DNA of 64,000 nt from Sinomonas gamaensis (GCF_005876955.1 NZ_SSCL01000001.1:186001-250000), one strand, 5' to 3'. Positions 23,894-35,296 are shown, counted from the stretch's first letter. A program made the numbers and translations. Notes: generated by a model not told the origin, from the letters alone.

Positions 23894-26800
23894 GTGAAGA
23901 GTGCGAACGTTCCGCGGGCCAACGGGAGGCGTTTGGCGTGGGGGATCGCGGCGGGCATAGCCGTCGTCGCCCTCGTTGCGGCGGCGGTCGATACAGACCC
24001 CGGGTCGGCGGGAAGCCAAACCCTGGGCGATCTCGGAATACTCCTGGCCTCGTTGACCGCCGCGGTGACTTGTGCGCGGGCAGCGGCGCGACAGGACGCC
24101 GCCGCGCGCGCGTGGCGCTGGATCAGCGTCGCGATGGGAGTCTGGACGTTGGGCCAGGTGGTTTGGACCTTCTTCGGACTGACCACGGACCACAACTACC
24201 CCTTCCCATCGCTCGCCGACGCGGGCTTCTTGGCATATTCGATTCCAGCTGTCATCGGCCTGCTCGCCTTCCCCCGCCTGCGTGCCTCGGCCGTCGGGCT
24301 TGCCCGCGCGGTGCTCGACGCAGCCGTGATCGCAGCAGCCGTGCTCTTCGTCAGCTGGTCAGTGGTCCTCGGCCCGATTTTCGGCTCGGAGAGCCACGAC
24401 CTGCTGACTCGGCTCACGGGGCTCGGCTATCCCGTCGTGGATGTCGCCATTGCGTCCTTCGTCCTCGTGCTGATGATGCGCCAGCCGCCGGGGCACCGGC
24501 TTCCGTGGCTGTTTCTCGGGGCAGGGCTCATGACCCTCGCGCTCACCGACAGCACCTATGTTCGGCTCACGTTCGATGGAATCACCGGCGTGACCGGAAC
24601 TTGGCTGGCGGCGGGTTGGATGTCGGCCTTCCTTCTCGTTGCGCTGAGTGCGGCGCTTCCTCGAAAGCCCCGGCCAGGGAAGGACCGGCCTCTTTACGCG
24701 CTCGCTCTGGAACTGCTTCCCTACGCCCCGGTCCTCGGCGCCGTCGTGATCTCCTCATGGAACCTCACCGAGGGGAATCAAGGCTTCCTCCTGGCGACGG
24801 GCCTCGTGCTGCTGTTCCTCGTGGTGGCCCGCCAAGTCCTCATCGTGTTCGAGAACGTCACCCTCACGAGGGACCTCGAGGAGAAGGTCGCCCAGCGCAC
24901 CGCGGAACTCGAAGGCCTCGCGGCGATCGTGAATTCCTCGACGGAAGCCATCGTGAGCAAGACCCCGGACGGGGTGGTGATGAGCTGGAACCCCGGCGCA
25001 GAACGGGTGTATGGCTACACGGCGTCCGAGGCGGTGGGCCGCGACCACCATTTCCTGATCCCCGAGGAGCGGCGGGCGGCAGAGGATGAGAATTTCGCCG
25101 CGGTGCGCAACGAGGGGCAGACCCGCAGGTATGAGACCGAGCGTCGTCGCCGTGACGGGAGCCTTGTGCCGGTGGCCACCACGGCTTTTCCCGTTCGAGG
25201 TGACCACGGCATCCACCGCGTCGCCACCATCGGCGAGGACATCACGGAGCGGCTCCGCACCCAGAAGGAACTGGTGGCCGCCCGGGAGGCTGCGCTGGAG
25301 TCCAGCCGCCTCAAATCGGAGTTCATGGCCACGATGAGCCACGAAATCAGGACCCCGATGAACGGCGTCATTGGACTCACCACGCTCTTGCTGCAGACAC
25401 CGTTGGACGCCGCGCAGCGCCAGTACGCCGAGGGGATCAGGACGGCAGGGGAAGCCCTCCTGGCCCTCATCAACGACATCCTCGACTTTTCAAAACTCGA
25501 GGCCGGCAAGGTTGAGCTCGACCTGACGCCGTTTGAGCCCAGGCGCCTGATCGACGAGGTGGCCGGGCTGTTCGCGGAGCAGGCCCATGGCAAGGGACTC
25601 GAATTGATTGCGCATTGCGAACCGGACGTCCCGGAGCTCCTCCTCGGAGACTCCCGGGCTCTGCGCCAGATCCTCCTCAATCTTGTTGCGAATGCCGTGA
25701 AGTTCACGGGAGAGGGCGAGGTTGCGGTCCACGCAGGAATCCACGACAGTGCCTCGGTCAGCCCTCGCTTGCGCTTCGAAGTGAGGGACACGGGCATCGG
25801 CATCACCCGCGAACAGCAGCGCCTGATCTTCGATGCCTTCGCTCAGGCCGATGCTTCCACGACCCGCCGCTACGGAGGCACAGGCCTCGGACTGGCCATC
25901 TGCCGCCGCCTCGCTGAGGCGCTGGGCGGAGAGATCGGCGTGAGCAGCAAGCCCGGCGAAGGGTCAGTCTTCTGGGTTTCCATCCCTGTCTCGATCGCCG
26001 AGCTCGAGGAATCACGGCGGGATGCGCCGCAGGTGGAACTTCCCTCTGGCACTCGAGTACTCGTCGTCGACGACAACGCCACGAATCGCCTCGTCCTCGA
26101 GCAGCAGCTGACTGCGTGGGGACTGGATCCCGAAGTGGTCGAAGACGGGGTAACGGGCCTTGCGCGGTTGCGGGCGGGGGCAGAGGAGGGCGCGCCCATC
26201 GCTCTCGCCATCTTGGACCTGTGCATGCCGGGGCTGAGCGGGCTGGAACTTGCCCAGGAGATCGGAAGGGACCCTGCGCTGGCCGCGACACCGATCGTGC
26301 TCCTCACCTCGGCCGGCCAGCCTGAGCAGGCTGAGCTTCAACGAGCAGGGATTCGCGAGTGGCTGAGCAAGCCGGTCCGCAGCTCGGACCTCTACGAGCG
26401 GATCAATCGGCTGATCGGCCGGGCGCCCGAGTCGATTACAGACCCCAGCCCAGCACCCGCCCCTGCAAGGCGCGCGGCTCGCCGGGGGAGACTCTTGGTC
26501 GTCGAGGACAACCAGGTCAACCAGCTGGTCGCGAAGAGCATGGCCGAGAAGCTCGGTTATGACGTTGACATCGTGGGAGACGGCGCCGAGGCGGTGCGCG
26601 CAACCCAGCAGGGGGAGTACATCGCCGTGCTGATGGACTGCCACATGCCCGTCATGGACGGTTTTGCGGCGACGAGGGCCATTCGCTCCCGTCCAGGACC
26701 GGCTGGAACCCTGCCGATCATCGCGATGACTGCAGGCGTCCTCGACGAGGACCGGGAACGGTGTTCAGCCGCCGGAATGGACGACTACCTGTCCAAACCG

Positions 26801-27232
26801 GTGAACATCGCGGAACTGGAGGCGGCCTTGGACCGCTGGGCCGGATCGCCTACCTCCACCGTCTCCGCAGAGGAGCGAGTCTCTCCAGAGATGCCGCCCG
26901 AGGAGGATGGGGTCCTCGACCTCGATCGGCTAGACCTTCTCCGGGAACTCGGCGTGCTCGAGGCGACCGTGCGGGCGTTTGCGGCCGAGGCACTGCCGAT
27001 CCTGGAGTCCATCCGTGGAGCAGCACATGAAGGAGGCACCGAGCTGGCAAAGGCGGCTCATAAGCTGAAGGGCTCGGCGGGGAACATCGGGGCCGTTCAG
27101 GTGGCTGAGCTCTGCCGGCAGCTCGAGGAAGCTGGTCGAGGCGAGCTTGCGCCCAATGCCGAGGCCGTCGCGGAAGTCGAGGCGGCCCTCGAGAGAGTGC
27201 TCGAGTCTCTTGAGCATCACGCGCGGGAATAG
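23894..27232 (+). CDS. Hybrid sensor histidine kinase (7-9 TM, PAS, HisKA, HATPase, two REC, HPt)
   Basis: 1112-residue membrane sensor. About nine predicted membrane helices (15-330), PAS domain (about 350-455), HisKA with H483 in FMATMSHEIRTPMNG, HATPase_c with DTGIGI and GGTGLGLAI, REC1 with D775 (ILDLCMPG), REC2 with D915 (LMDCHMPVMDG) and a C-terminal HPt domain with H1056 (AHKLKGSAGN). This is a complete BarA-type phosphorelay, unusual in an actinobacterium. GTG 23894 follows GGGGAAGG. Its phosphate could leave through the HPt to the receiver of the upstream PP2C protein (inference from adjacency). Confidence 0.94.
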   Translation: MKSANVPRANGRRLAWGIAAGIAVVALVAAAVDTDPGSAGSQTLGDLGILLASLTAAVTCARAAARQDAAARAWRWISVAMGVWTLGQVVWTFFGLTTDHNYPFPSLADAGFLAYSIPAVIGLLAFPRLRASAVGLARAVLDAAVIAAAVLFVSWSVVLGPIFGSESHDLLTRLTGLGYPVVDVAIASFVLVLMMRQPPGHRLPWLFLGAGLMTLALTDSTYVRLTFDGITGVTGTWLAAGWMSAFLLVALSAALPRKPRPGKDRPLYALALELLPYAPVLGAVVISSWNLTEGNQGFLLATGLVLLFLVVARQVLIVFENVTLTRDLEEKVAQRTAELEGLAAIVNSSTEAIVSKTPDGVVMSWNPGAERVYGYTASEAVGRDHHFLIPEERRAAEDENFAAVRNEGQTRRYETERRRRDGSLVPVATTAFPVRGDHGIHRVATIGEDITERLRTQKELVAAREAALESSRLKSEFMATMSHEIRTPMNGVIGLTTLLLQTPLDAAQRQYAEGIRTAGEALLALINDILDFSKLEAGKVELDLTPFEPRRLIDEVAGLFAEQAHGKGLELIAHCEPDVPELLLGDSRALRQILLNLVANAVKFTGEGEVAVHAGIHDSASVSPRLRFEVRDTGIGITREQQRLIFDAFAQADASTTRRYGGTGLGLAICRRLAEALGGEIGVSSKPGEGSVFWVSIPVSIAELEESRRDAPQVELPSGTRVLVVDDNATNRLVLEQQLTAWGLDPEVVEDGVTGLARLRAGAEEGAPIALAILDLCMPGLSGLELAQEIGRDPALAATPIVLLTSAGQPEQAELQRAGIREWLSKPVRSSDLYERINRLIGRAPESITDPSPAPAPARRAARRGRLLVVEDNQVNQLVAKSMAEKLGYDVDIVGDGAEAVRATQQGEYIAVLMDCHMPVMDGFAATRAIRSRPGPAGTLPIIAMTAGVLDEDRERCSAAGMDDYLSKPVNIAELEAALDRWAGSPTSTVSAEERVSPEMPPEEDGVLDLDRLDLLRELGVLEATVRAFAAEALPILESIRGAAHEGGTELAKAAHKLKGSAGNIGAVQVAELCRQLEEAGRGELAPNAEAVAEVEAALERVLESLEHHARE

Positions 27233-27403
27233 CACCCCCCGCAATAGCGAAGGCCCTCGAACCTCTCATTCCGCTCTCCCCTTGGAGGGGTGATGGCACC
27301 GCCTGTCAGAGCTGAGGTTCTGGGCCTTCTTGAGCACTAGGTTAGCGCTCAACCGCTGGACGATCCATAGTCATTTCCGCCGCCAGCGGTCATGGGGGCC
27401 CGG

Positions 27404-27871
27404 TTAGGTCCGGCCGTGCCTCTGGAAGGCGCGCCGTGCCAGGAAGGTCGCCGCGGCCGCGGCGACGAGCAGGATTCCTCCCGCCACTGCACCACTTCCG
27501 GTGCGAGTGCCGCCCGAGGCCCGCCGGAGCTCCTTCGACGCCGTGCGGGCGGTGTCGGCGATCGCCTTCTGCCCGGCCCTGATGGCTTTCCTTGTTGCCG
27601 GCACCGGGGCATGGGAAACCGCGTCGGCCAAGTGCTCGGCGGCTTCGGCCAGTCGGCCGGTCGCGGCCTGTGCGGCGGCTTCGGCTTTATGGGCGCCCTT
27701 CGAGGCCGCCTCGCCGATGCTCTCGCCCACCGGGGGAAGAGCGTCGAGCCGGTGACGGAGCCCCGTCAGGACTTCATCGAGGCCGCCCCTGAGCCGGGGC
27801 GCGACCCGGTCCAGGCTCGACTCGATGCGTGTGATCGAGTGGCGGATGGCCGCCCTCGCATCGGATGTCAT
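27404..27871 (-). CDS. Ala-rich helical protein with C-terminal membrane anchor, unknown
   Basis: 155 residues, not recognised. The N-terminal two thirds are amphipathic helices rich in Ala/Arg/Glu (e.g. ASKGAHKAEAAAQAATGRLAE), followed by one membrane helix (AVAGGILLVAAAAATFLARR) and a short basic end, giving a tail-anchored topology. AGGAGGG lies upstream of the ATG. The composition resembles phasin- or apolipoprotein-like surface-coating proteins; that is only a resemblance. It converges on the kinase gene and may close the stress island. Confidence 0.7.
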   Translation of the reverse strand: MTSDARAAIRHSITRIESSLDRVAPRLRGGLDEVLTGLRHRLDALPPVGESIGEAASKGAHKAEAAAQAATGRLAEAAEHLADAVSHAPVPATRKAIRAGQKAIADTARTASKELRRASGGTRTGSGAVAGGILLVAAAAATFLARRAFQRHGRT

Positions 27872-27973
27872 CTCGATGGCCCTCCTGTTCGCGTGCGTGC
27901 GCGACCAGAGTACGACGCGTCCCTCAGTTGGGTCACTGCTCCGAAAGGCGAAAGGCTGAGGCGACGACGGGGA

Positions 27974-28696
27974 TCAGGCGCCGAACTGGAGGCCGTCGAC
28001 CTTCCAGGCGCCGCCCTCCTTGACCATCGTCACCACGGCGTTCTGGAGCTCGTCGGGATTGATCGCATTCGGCTCCCCGGGCGTGGTCCAGCGGCTGTCG
28101 GTCACGGGGGAGCCGTCGGGACCCACGTAGTGGCGGCTGAAGTAGCAGAAGACCCGGCCCGTCTGGAGCGCTGAGCCAGCGCCCGTCCGCAATGAGCACA
28201 GCATTCCCGTGGTCTGGACCGTGAATCCGGTCGCGTTGACTTCCTTCTGCTCGCGCGTGAACTCCATCGGGAAGGAAGCAGCCATGTGCTGCGTGATGAG
28301 CCCCTGGGAAGCGAGTTCGTCCCGCGCCCCGATCGGCGAAGAATAGCGGTGCGAGGCCTCGTTCAGGAGCGTGGGCAGCGAGCGGTAGATGGCGTCGCGG
28401 GCTTGGCTCTCCTCGCCGGTGAGGTTCTGCTCGTAGCCCGGGCCGTCAATGTGCAGGGTCCGCAAGGTGGGCGCCACGACGGGAACGTTGACAGCGGCGC
28501 TCGCGGTCGGCGCATTGGAAACCCCGCTGGGAGCCGCACTGCCCGACGGACTGGCGTTCGCCGTCGTACTTGCCGACGACGACGGAGCCTGAGTCGCGCT
28601 CGAACCGGCGGCCTGCGGCGCGGCAGCCGAGCAGCCGGCGACAAGGACGGCGGCAAGAGCGGCAGTCGCGGCGGGCAGAATTCTTCTCGCGGTCAT
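27974..28696 (-). CDS. Putative lipoprotein, unknown function
   Basis: 240 residues from ATG 28696, which has AGGAAGG eight bases upstream (a GTG at 28702 is less well placed). The signal peptide ends in lipobox LVAGC, followed by a Ser/Ala/Thr/Pro-rich linker to about residue 75 and a globular domain with EESQARDAIYRSLPTLLNEASHRY, two cysteines (MLCSLR, VFCYFSR) and the ending VKEGGAWKVDGLQFGA, a style of NTF2-like/limited-domain secreted proteins. The family is not recognised. Confidence 0.75.
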   Translation of the reverse strand: MTARRILPAATAALAAVLVAGCSAAAPQAAGSSATQAPSSSASTTANASPSGSAAPSGVSNAPTASAAVNVPVVAPTLRTLHIDGPGYEQNLTGEESQARDAIYRSLPTLLNEASHRYSSPIGARDELASQGLITQHMAASFPMEFTREQKEVNATGFTVQTTGMLCSLRTGAGSALQTGRVFCYFSRHYVGPDGSPVTDSRWTTPGEPNAINPDELQNAVVTMVKEGGAWKVDGLQFGA

Positions 28697-28818
28697 CCCC
28701 ACGTCCTTCCTGTGGTTCCCAGCGGGAACGAGAGTCTCCCTGCCAACTTACGCGACGCACGACGACGGCCCGCGCCTGCCGCGCGGAGCATGGGGCAACC
28801 GGAGGGGGCTGGGGGAGA

Positions 28819-28950
28819 TCAGGCCGGCGGACGCCGGACCCGGGCGCGGTGCCTGCCGCGGCCGGAGACGGAGTTGTCCCTGTGGAAGATGGCCCAGCCT
28901 GCCACGGCGGCGAGTGCAATCGCCGAGAGCACGATCGCGAACCAATCCAT
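28819..28950 (-). CDS. Small single-pass membrane protein, 43 residues
   Basis: Short gene supported by GGAGGTGG directly before ATG 28950. The protein starts MDWFAIVLSAIALAAVAGWA (one membrane helix, residues 3-22), then a charged HRDNS turn and a very basic Arg-rich tail ending RRPPA. The inside-positive rule places the tail in the cytosol. No function is recognised. Neighbours are a lipoprotein and an unknown soluble protein on the same strand. Confidence 0.6.
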   Translation of the reverse strand: MDWFAIVLSAIALAAVAGWAIFHRDNSVSGRGRHRARVRRPPA

Positions 28951-29047
28951 GGCCACCTCCGAGAAGCGCCCGGCGGTGCCCCAGCCTCAGGGCGCCCCTG
29001 GGTCCATTCAACGGCGGGCTGTTGGACGTGTCCAGAGTCGGACGGCG

Positions 29048-29533
29048 TCAAAGCGCTGCGAGATGCCTCATGAAGGCGCTGAAATCCTCGGCATCGTCCT
29101 CTTGCTCGACGGTGCGTGGATCGGGCCGCTCCTCGGGCCTGTCGATAAGGCACCTGCGACGGACCGTGAACGAGAACATCCGGCCGGTGCTCGTGCCGAT
29201 GTCGAAGGCTCCGGGAGAGCTTTCCGCGGCGTAGGCGAGATTGGTGAGGTCGACCGTCCACGGCCGGCCCGCCGAGGCGAGGGAGCGCCTGTCGAAGGGG
29301 GCGATGACGAGTTCGATCGGCTGACGGCGGTACCCGAGCACGAGTCCATGCGGAATGCGCTGGGACGACCAGGTGCCGTCCACCGTCCCTCCCGACTCGG
29401 AGGAGCAGACGAGGTTGTACGAGGCGTAGTTGGGAATCTGGGTGTCGAAGACCCGGTGCAAGGCTGCCTTGAGGGCTGCGTCCGATGCTGCAGGGCCCCG
29501 GCCCGCGTCACCGGGCGGGTGCTGGCTCGTCAC
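29048..29533 (-). CDS. Hypothetical protein, 161 residues
   Basis: Not recognised. A soluble protein starting at GTG 29533, supported by AAAGGAG eight bases upstream. It has an N-terminal Gly/Ala-rich stretch, a mixed alpha/beta middle (VFDTQIPNYASYNLVCSSE, GLVLGYRRQPIELVIAPFD), and an acidic end (RPEERPDPRTVEQEDDAEDF). No signal peptide or membrane helix. It is divergent from ilvD, with 90 bp between them. Confidence 0.6.
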   Translation of the reverse strand: MTSQHPPGDAGRGPAASDAALKAALHRVFDTQIPNYASYNLVCSSESGGTVDGTWSSQRIPHGLVLGYRRQPIELVIAPFDRRSLASAGRPWTVDLTNLAYAAESSPGAFDIGTSTGRMFSFTVRRRCLIDRPEERPDPRTVEQEDDAEDFSAFMRHLAAL

Positions 29534-29611
29534 AGGCTGCTCCTTTCGCCGCGGTCCAGTCTACGGATGGTGCGCGTGTTGTCCCATGGGCGGACACGTC
29601 CCGGGCAGTCA

Positions 29612-29617
29612 TAGACT
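29612..29617 (+). promoter_or_regulatory. -10 hexamer of leaderless ilvD
   Basis: TAGACT exactly six bases before ATG 29624; no ribosome-binding site is visible. Confidence 0.55.
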
Positions 29618-29623
29618 TTGGCC

Positions 29624-31351
29624 ATGACCGACCAAAGCCAAAGCCCCTTTACGCCCCGTGACGGTGTGGACATCAAGCCACGCAGTCGCGTCGTGACGGA
29701 CGGCATCCATGCCGCTCCCGCTCGAGGCATGCTCCGCGCCGTCGGCTTCGGCGACGAGGACTTCGCCAAGCCCCAGGTCGGCATCGCGAGCTCGTGGAAC
29801 GAGATCACGCCCTGCAACCTCTCGCTCGACCGCCTCGCGAAGGCCGCCAAGGAGGGCGTGCACGCGGCGGGTGGCTTCCCCATGCAGTTCGGCACGATCT
29901 CGGTCTCAGACGGCATTTCCATGGGCCATCAGGGCATGCACTTCTCCCTGGTCTCCCGCGAGATCATCGCTGACTCGGTCGAGACGGTCATGCAGGCAGA
30001 GCGCATCGACGGCCAGGTCCTGCTGGCGGGCTGCGACAAGTCCCTGCCGGGCATGCTCATGGCCGCTGCCCGCCTCGACGTCTCGAGCGTCTTCCTCTAC
30101 GCCGGCTCGATCATGCCTGGCTGGGTCAAGCTCGAGGACGGCACGGAGAAGGACGTCACGCTCATCGATGCGTTCGAGGCCGTCGGCGCGTGCGCCGCAG
30201 GCAAGATGTCCACGGGCGATCTGGACCGTATCGAGCGCGCGATCTGCCCCGGCGAGGGCGCCTGCGGTGGCATGTACACCGCGAACACGATGGCGAGCGC
30301 CGCCGAGGCTCTCGGCATGTCGCTCCCGGGTTCAGCCGCGCCGCCGTCGGCCGACCGCCGCCGCGACATGTTCGCCCACCGCTCGGGCGAGGCCGTCGTC
30401 AACCTCCTGCGCCAGGGCATCACGTCGCGGGACATCATGACGCGCGAGGCGTTCGAGAACGCCATCGCCGTGGTCATGGCGTTCGGCGGGTCGACGAACG
30501 CGGTTCTCCACCTCCTGGCCATCGCCCGGGAGGCGGAGGTCGAGCTCGAGCTGGAGGACTTCAACCGCATCGGGGACAAGGTCCCGCACCTCGGCGACCT
30601 CAAGCCGTTCGGCCGCTATGTCATGTACGACCTCGACCGCGTCGGCGGCGTGCCCGTCGTCATGCGCGCACTGCTCGACGCGGGTCTGCTCCACGGCGAC
30701 TGCCTCACGGTGACCGGCAAGACGGTCGCCGAGAACCTCGAGGAGATCGCCCCGCCGGACCTTGACGGGAAGATCGTCCGGGCGCTGGACAACCCGATCC
30801 ACAAGACGGGCGGCGTGTCGATCCTGAGCGGTTCGCTTGCCCCCGAGGGCGCGGTGGTGAAGACCGCGGGCTTTGACGCCGAGGTCTTCGAGGGCTCGGC
30901 CCGCGTCTTCGAGCGCGAGCAGGGCGCGCTCGACGCGCTCGACAACGGCGAGATCAAGCCCGGAGACGTCGTCGTCATCCGCTATGAAGGCCCCAAGGGG
31001 GGCCCCGGCATGCGCGAGATGCTCGCCATCACGGGTGCCATCAAGGGAGCCGGCCTCGGCAAGGATGTCCTGCTGCTGACGGACGGCCGCTTCTCCGGGG
31101 GGACGACGGGACTGTGCATCGGCCACGTTGCCCCAGAGGCGGTCGACGGCGGCCCGATCGCCTTTGTGCGCGACGGCGACAGGATTCGGGTCGATATTCC
31201 TAACCGCACCATCGAGCTGCTCGTCGACGACTCCGAGCTGGAGGCGCGGCGCGAGGGCTGGCAGCCGATCCCTGCGAAGTTCACCAAGGGTGTCCTCGCC
31301 AAGTACGCGAAGCTCGTGCACTCCGCGAGCGAAGGCGCCGTCCTCAGCTAG
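29624..31351 (+). CDS. ilvD: Dihydroxy-acid dehydratase IlvD
   Basis: Iron-sulfur dehydratase giving 2-keto-isovalerate and 2-keto-3-methylvalerate, the third step of valine/isoleucine synthesis. 575 residues. Family motifs: [18 protein letters not shown] (about 45-62), the [14 protein letters not shown] cluster cysteine, [40 protein letters not shown] near the C-terminus. A TTG two codons upstream is in frame, but the -10-like TAGACT six bases before ATG 29624 favours a leaderless start there. It is separated from ilvB by a terminator and the attenuator, so it is its own transcription unit. Confidence 0.97.
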   Translation: MTDQSQSPFTPRDGVDIKPRSRVVTDGIHAAPARGMLRAVGFGDEDFAKPQVGIASSWNEITPCNLSLDRLAKAAKEGVHAAGGFPMQFGTISVSDGISMGHQGMHFSLVSREIIADSVETVMQAERIDGQVLLAGCDKSLPGMLMAAARLDVSSVFLYAGSIMPGWVKLEDGTEKDVTLIDAFEAVGACAAGKMSTGDLDRIERAICPGEGACGGMYTANTMASAAEALGMSLPGSAAPPSADRRRDMFAHRSGEAVVNLLRQGITSRDIMTREAFENAIAVVMAFGGSTNAVLHLLAIAREAEVELELEDFNRIGDKVPHLGDLKPFGRYVMYDLDRVGGVPVVMRALLDAGLLHGDCLTVTGKTVAENLEEIAPPDLDGKIVRALDNPIHKTGGVSILSGSLAPEGAVVKTAGFDAEVFEGSARVFEREQGALDALDNGEIKPGDVVVIRYEGPKGGPGMREMLAITGAIKGAGLGKDVLLLTDGRFSGGTTGLCIGHVAPEAVDGGPIAFVRDGDRIRVDIPNRTIELLVDDSELEARREGWQPIPAKFTKGVLAKYAKLVHSASEGAVLS

Positions 31352-31369
31352 GACTCGGATCATCAGCAA

Positions 31370-31401
31370 GGGGTGGCCGGCTCCGAGGGCCCGGCCACTC
31401 C
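31370..31401 (+). terminator. ilvD terminator
   Basis: 11-bp stem GGGGTGGCCGG/CCGGCCACTCC (one G-T pair) with a 10-nt loop, 18 bp after the ilvD stop. Confidence 0.7.
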
Positions 31402-31451
31402 GTCTCACTTGATGGATACACGTCCGCAATGTGAGACAAGCAAGCCGCAGA

Positions 31452-31481
31452 TTGACACTCTCACAAGCGATTGTGAAGACT
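31452..31481 (+). promoter_or_regulatory. ilvBNC promoter
   Basis: Consensus TTGACA at 31452-31457, 18-nt spacer, AAGACT at 31476-31481. The expected transcription start coincides with the A of the leader-peptide ATG. Confidence 0.7.
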
Positions 31482-31487
31482 GTGGAC

Positions 31488-31553
31488 ATGCAGACCGCCC
31501 GGAGCGACATGGTGCTCAATGTCGTCGTCCTTGCCAAGCGCGTGGCTCACTGA
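31488..31553 (+). CDS. ilvBNC leader peptide (attenuation)
   Basis: 21 codons encoding MQTARSDMVL-NVVVLAKRVAH: five Val and two Leu, with three consecutive Val codons followed by Leu. It begins six bases after the -10 hexamer, so it is apparently translated from a leaderless mRNA. It is followed by a terminator 30 bp downstream. In Corynebacterium glutamicum the ilvBNC operon is controlled by attenuation through a similar leader peptide lacking a ribosome-binding site, which supports the reading here. Confidence 0.85.
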   Translation: MQTARSDMVLNVVVLAKRVAH

Positions 31554-31582
31554 AGCCCGACTGGCAACGATCTGTCACGCGC

Positions 31583-31624
31583 AACCCCTCGGAGAGCCGG
31601 AAGGCTGAGGGGTTGTTTTTATTT
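31583..31624 (+). terminator. ilvBNC attenuator terminator
   Basis: AACCCCTC/GAGGGGTT stem with an inner AGCC-GGAA-GGCT stem, followed by GTTTTTATTT. Competing pairings upstream: TTGCCA (31531-31536) with TGGCAA (31562-31567), and GCGCGTG (31538-31544, inside the leader) with CACGCGC (31576-31582), which abuts the terminator. Confidence 0.9.
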
Positions 31625-31671
31625 GAGCTGGGCACAGCTCCTTCGCCACGAAGATCCTAAGGAAGAGACTG

Positions 31672-33546
31672 ATGAGCAAAGGAACGCCGATCAGCCCATC
31701 GCTGATGGCTTCGAAGCCGTCTGCGGCCAAGGCCGCGGATTCTGTCGACTCTGTCGACTCTGCCTCTGCCGTCCTGGGGCCCAACCGCGTCGTTGAGCCC
31801 ACAGGGATGACTGGATCTGAAGCAATCGTCCGCTCGCTCGAGGAACTTGGCGTGGACGATGTCTTTGGTCTTCCGGGCGGCGCGATCCTGCCGACCTACG
31901 ACCCTCTGATGGCTTCGAAGATCAACCACGTTCTGGTGCGCCACGAGCAGGGCGCCGGCCATGCTGCCCAAGGGTATGCGATGGTCACGGGACGTGTCGG
32001 CGTCTGCATTGCCACGTCCGGTCCGGGCGCCACCAACCTGGTGACCGCGATCGCCGATGCGCATATGGACTCCGTCCCCCTCGTCGCAATCACCGGCCAG
32101 GTCGCGAGCAGCGTCATCGGCTCCGACGCCTTCCAGGAAGCGGACATCGTCGGCATCACCATGCCGATCACCAAGCACTCGTTCCTTGTCACCCGGGCGG
32201 AGGACATCCCGCGCACCCTCGCGGAAGCCTTCCACCTCGCCTCGACGGGCCGTCCCGGTCCCGTCCTCGTGGACGTGACGAAGGACGCGCAGCAGTCCCC
32301 GATGACATTCAGCTGGCCGCCCAAGATCGACCTCCCGGGCTACCGCCCCGTGACCCGCGGCCACAGCAAGCAGGTCCGCGAGGCCGCCCGCCTCATCGCG
32401 GCCTCGTCGAAGCCGGTCCTGTATGTGGGCGGCGGTGTGGTCAAGGCGGACGCCTCCAAGGAGCTTCTTGAGCTGGCCGAGACCACCGGCGCTCCCGTGG
32501 TCACCACCCTCACGGCACGCGGGTCCTTCCCTGACTCGCACTCCCAGCACGTGGGAATGCCCGGCATGCACGGCTCCGTCTCGGCGGTCACCGCCCTGCA
32601 GCAGGCCGATCTGCTCATCACGCTGGGCGCGCGGTTCGACGACCGCGTGACGGGTGTTCTGAGCTCGTTCGCGCCGAACGCCAAAGTCATCCACGCCGAC
32701 ATCGACCCCGCGGAGATCTCGAAGAACCGTGCGGCTGACGTCCCGATCGTGGGGTCGGTCAAGGAGATCATCCCCGAGCTCACCGAAGCCGTGCGCGCGC
32801 TCCAGGAGAAGGACGGCGGCGTCGACCTCGCCCCGTGGTGGGCCTTCCTCAACAAGCTCCGTGACGACTACCCGCTCGGGTGGACCGAGCCCGAGGACGG
32901 GCTCCTCGCGCCGCAGAAGATCATCCAGCGGATCGGCGAACTCACCGGCCCGGAGGGCGTCTACGTTGCGGGCGTCGGCCAGCACCAGATGTGGGCTGCC
33001 CAGTTCGTCAAGTACGAGCGGCCGCGCGCCTGGCTCAACTCGGCCGGGCTCGGCACGATGGGCTACTCGGTGCCCGCCGCGATGGGCGCGAAGGTGGGCA
33101 ATCCGCAGCGCGTGGTGTGGGCGATCGACGGTGACGGCTGTTTCCAGATGACCAATCAGGAGCTCGCCACCTGCACGCTGAACAACATCCCGATCAAGGT
33201 CGCGGTCATCAACAACTCGTCCCTCGGCATGGTCCGCCAGTGGCAGACGCTCTTCTACGAGGGCCGCTACTCGAACACAGACCTGCACACGGGCGCTGAG
33301 ACGCTGCGGGTCCCGGATTTCGTCAAGCTCGGCGAGGCCTACGGCTGCGCGTCGTTCCGTGTGGAGCGGGAGGACCAGATCGACGACGTCATCAAGCAGG
33401 CGCTCGAGATCAACGACCGTCCGGTCGTCATCGACTTCGTGGTGAGCCCGAATTCCATGGTCTGGCCCATGGTTCCCTCGGGCGTGAGCAACGATCTGAT
33501 CCAGGTGGCCCGCAATTCCACGCCTGTGTGGGAAGAGGAGGACTGA
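31672..33546 (+). CDS. ilvB: Acetolactate synthase large subunit IlvB
   Basis: ThDP-dependent catalytic subunit of acetohydroxyacid synthase, the first common step to Val, Leu and Ile. 624 residues. The N-terminal 45 residues are a Ser/Ala/Lys-rich extension containing a small DSVDSVDS repeat. Catalytic E92 is in [15 protein letters not shown]; the ThDP/Mg motif [19 protein letters not shown] lies near residue 485; FAD-binding and central domains are between. AAGGAAGAG precedes the start. It forms the ilvBNC operon under attenuator control. Confidence 0.97.
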   Translation: MSKGTPISPSLMASKPSAAKAADSVDSVDSASAVLGPNRVVEPTGMTGSEAIVRSLEELGVDDVFGLPGGAILPTYDPLMASKINHVLVRHEQGAGHAAQGYAMVTGRVGVCIATSGPGATNLVTAIADAHMDSVPLVAITGQVASSVIGSDAFQEADIVGITMPITKHSFLVTRAEDIPRTLAEAFHLASTGRPGPVLVDVTKDAQQSPMTFSWPPKIDLPGYRPVTRGHSKQVREAARLIAASSKPVLYVGGGVVKADASKELLELAETTGAPVVTTLTARGSFPDSHSQHVGMPGMHGSVSAVTALQQADLLITLGARFDDRVTGVLSSFAPNAKVIHADIDPAEISKNRAADVPIVGSVKEIIPELTEAVRALQEKDGGVDLAPWWAFLNKLRDDYPLGWTEPEDGLLAPQKIIQRIGELTGPEGVYVAGVGQHQMWAAQFVKYERPRAWLNSAGLGTMGYSVPAAMGAKVGNPQRVVWAIDGDGCFQMTNQELATCTLNNIPIKVAVINNSSLGMVRQWQTLFYEGRYSNTDLHTGAETLRVPDFVKLGEAYGCASFRVEREDQIDDVIKQALEINDRPVVIDFVVSPNSMVWPMVPSGVSNDLIQVARNSTPVWEEED

Positions 33547-33549
33547 GGC

Positions 33550-35126
<1,577 letters not shown>

Positions 35127-35296
35127 TCGCCGACCGAAGCGGCGGGCGCCCCGTGCGCCCGCCGCGTCCGGCTGTCATCGCCCACCCCCTGACGACCGCC
35201 ACACATCCCGGCCCAGGTGCTGATCCGCCCGCCCGCACCCGGCCGCCCGTCCCCGCCCCGCCCATATCCGCCCCATTGACCGGAGAGGCCCCGCCC

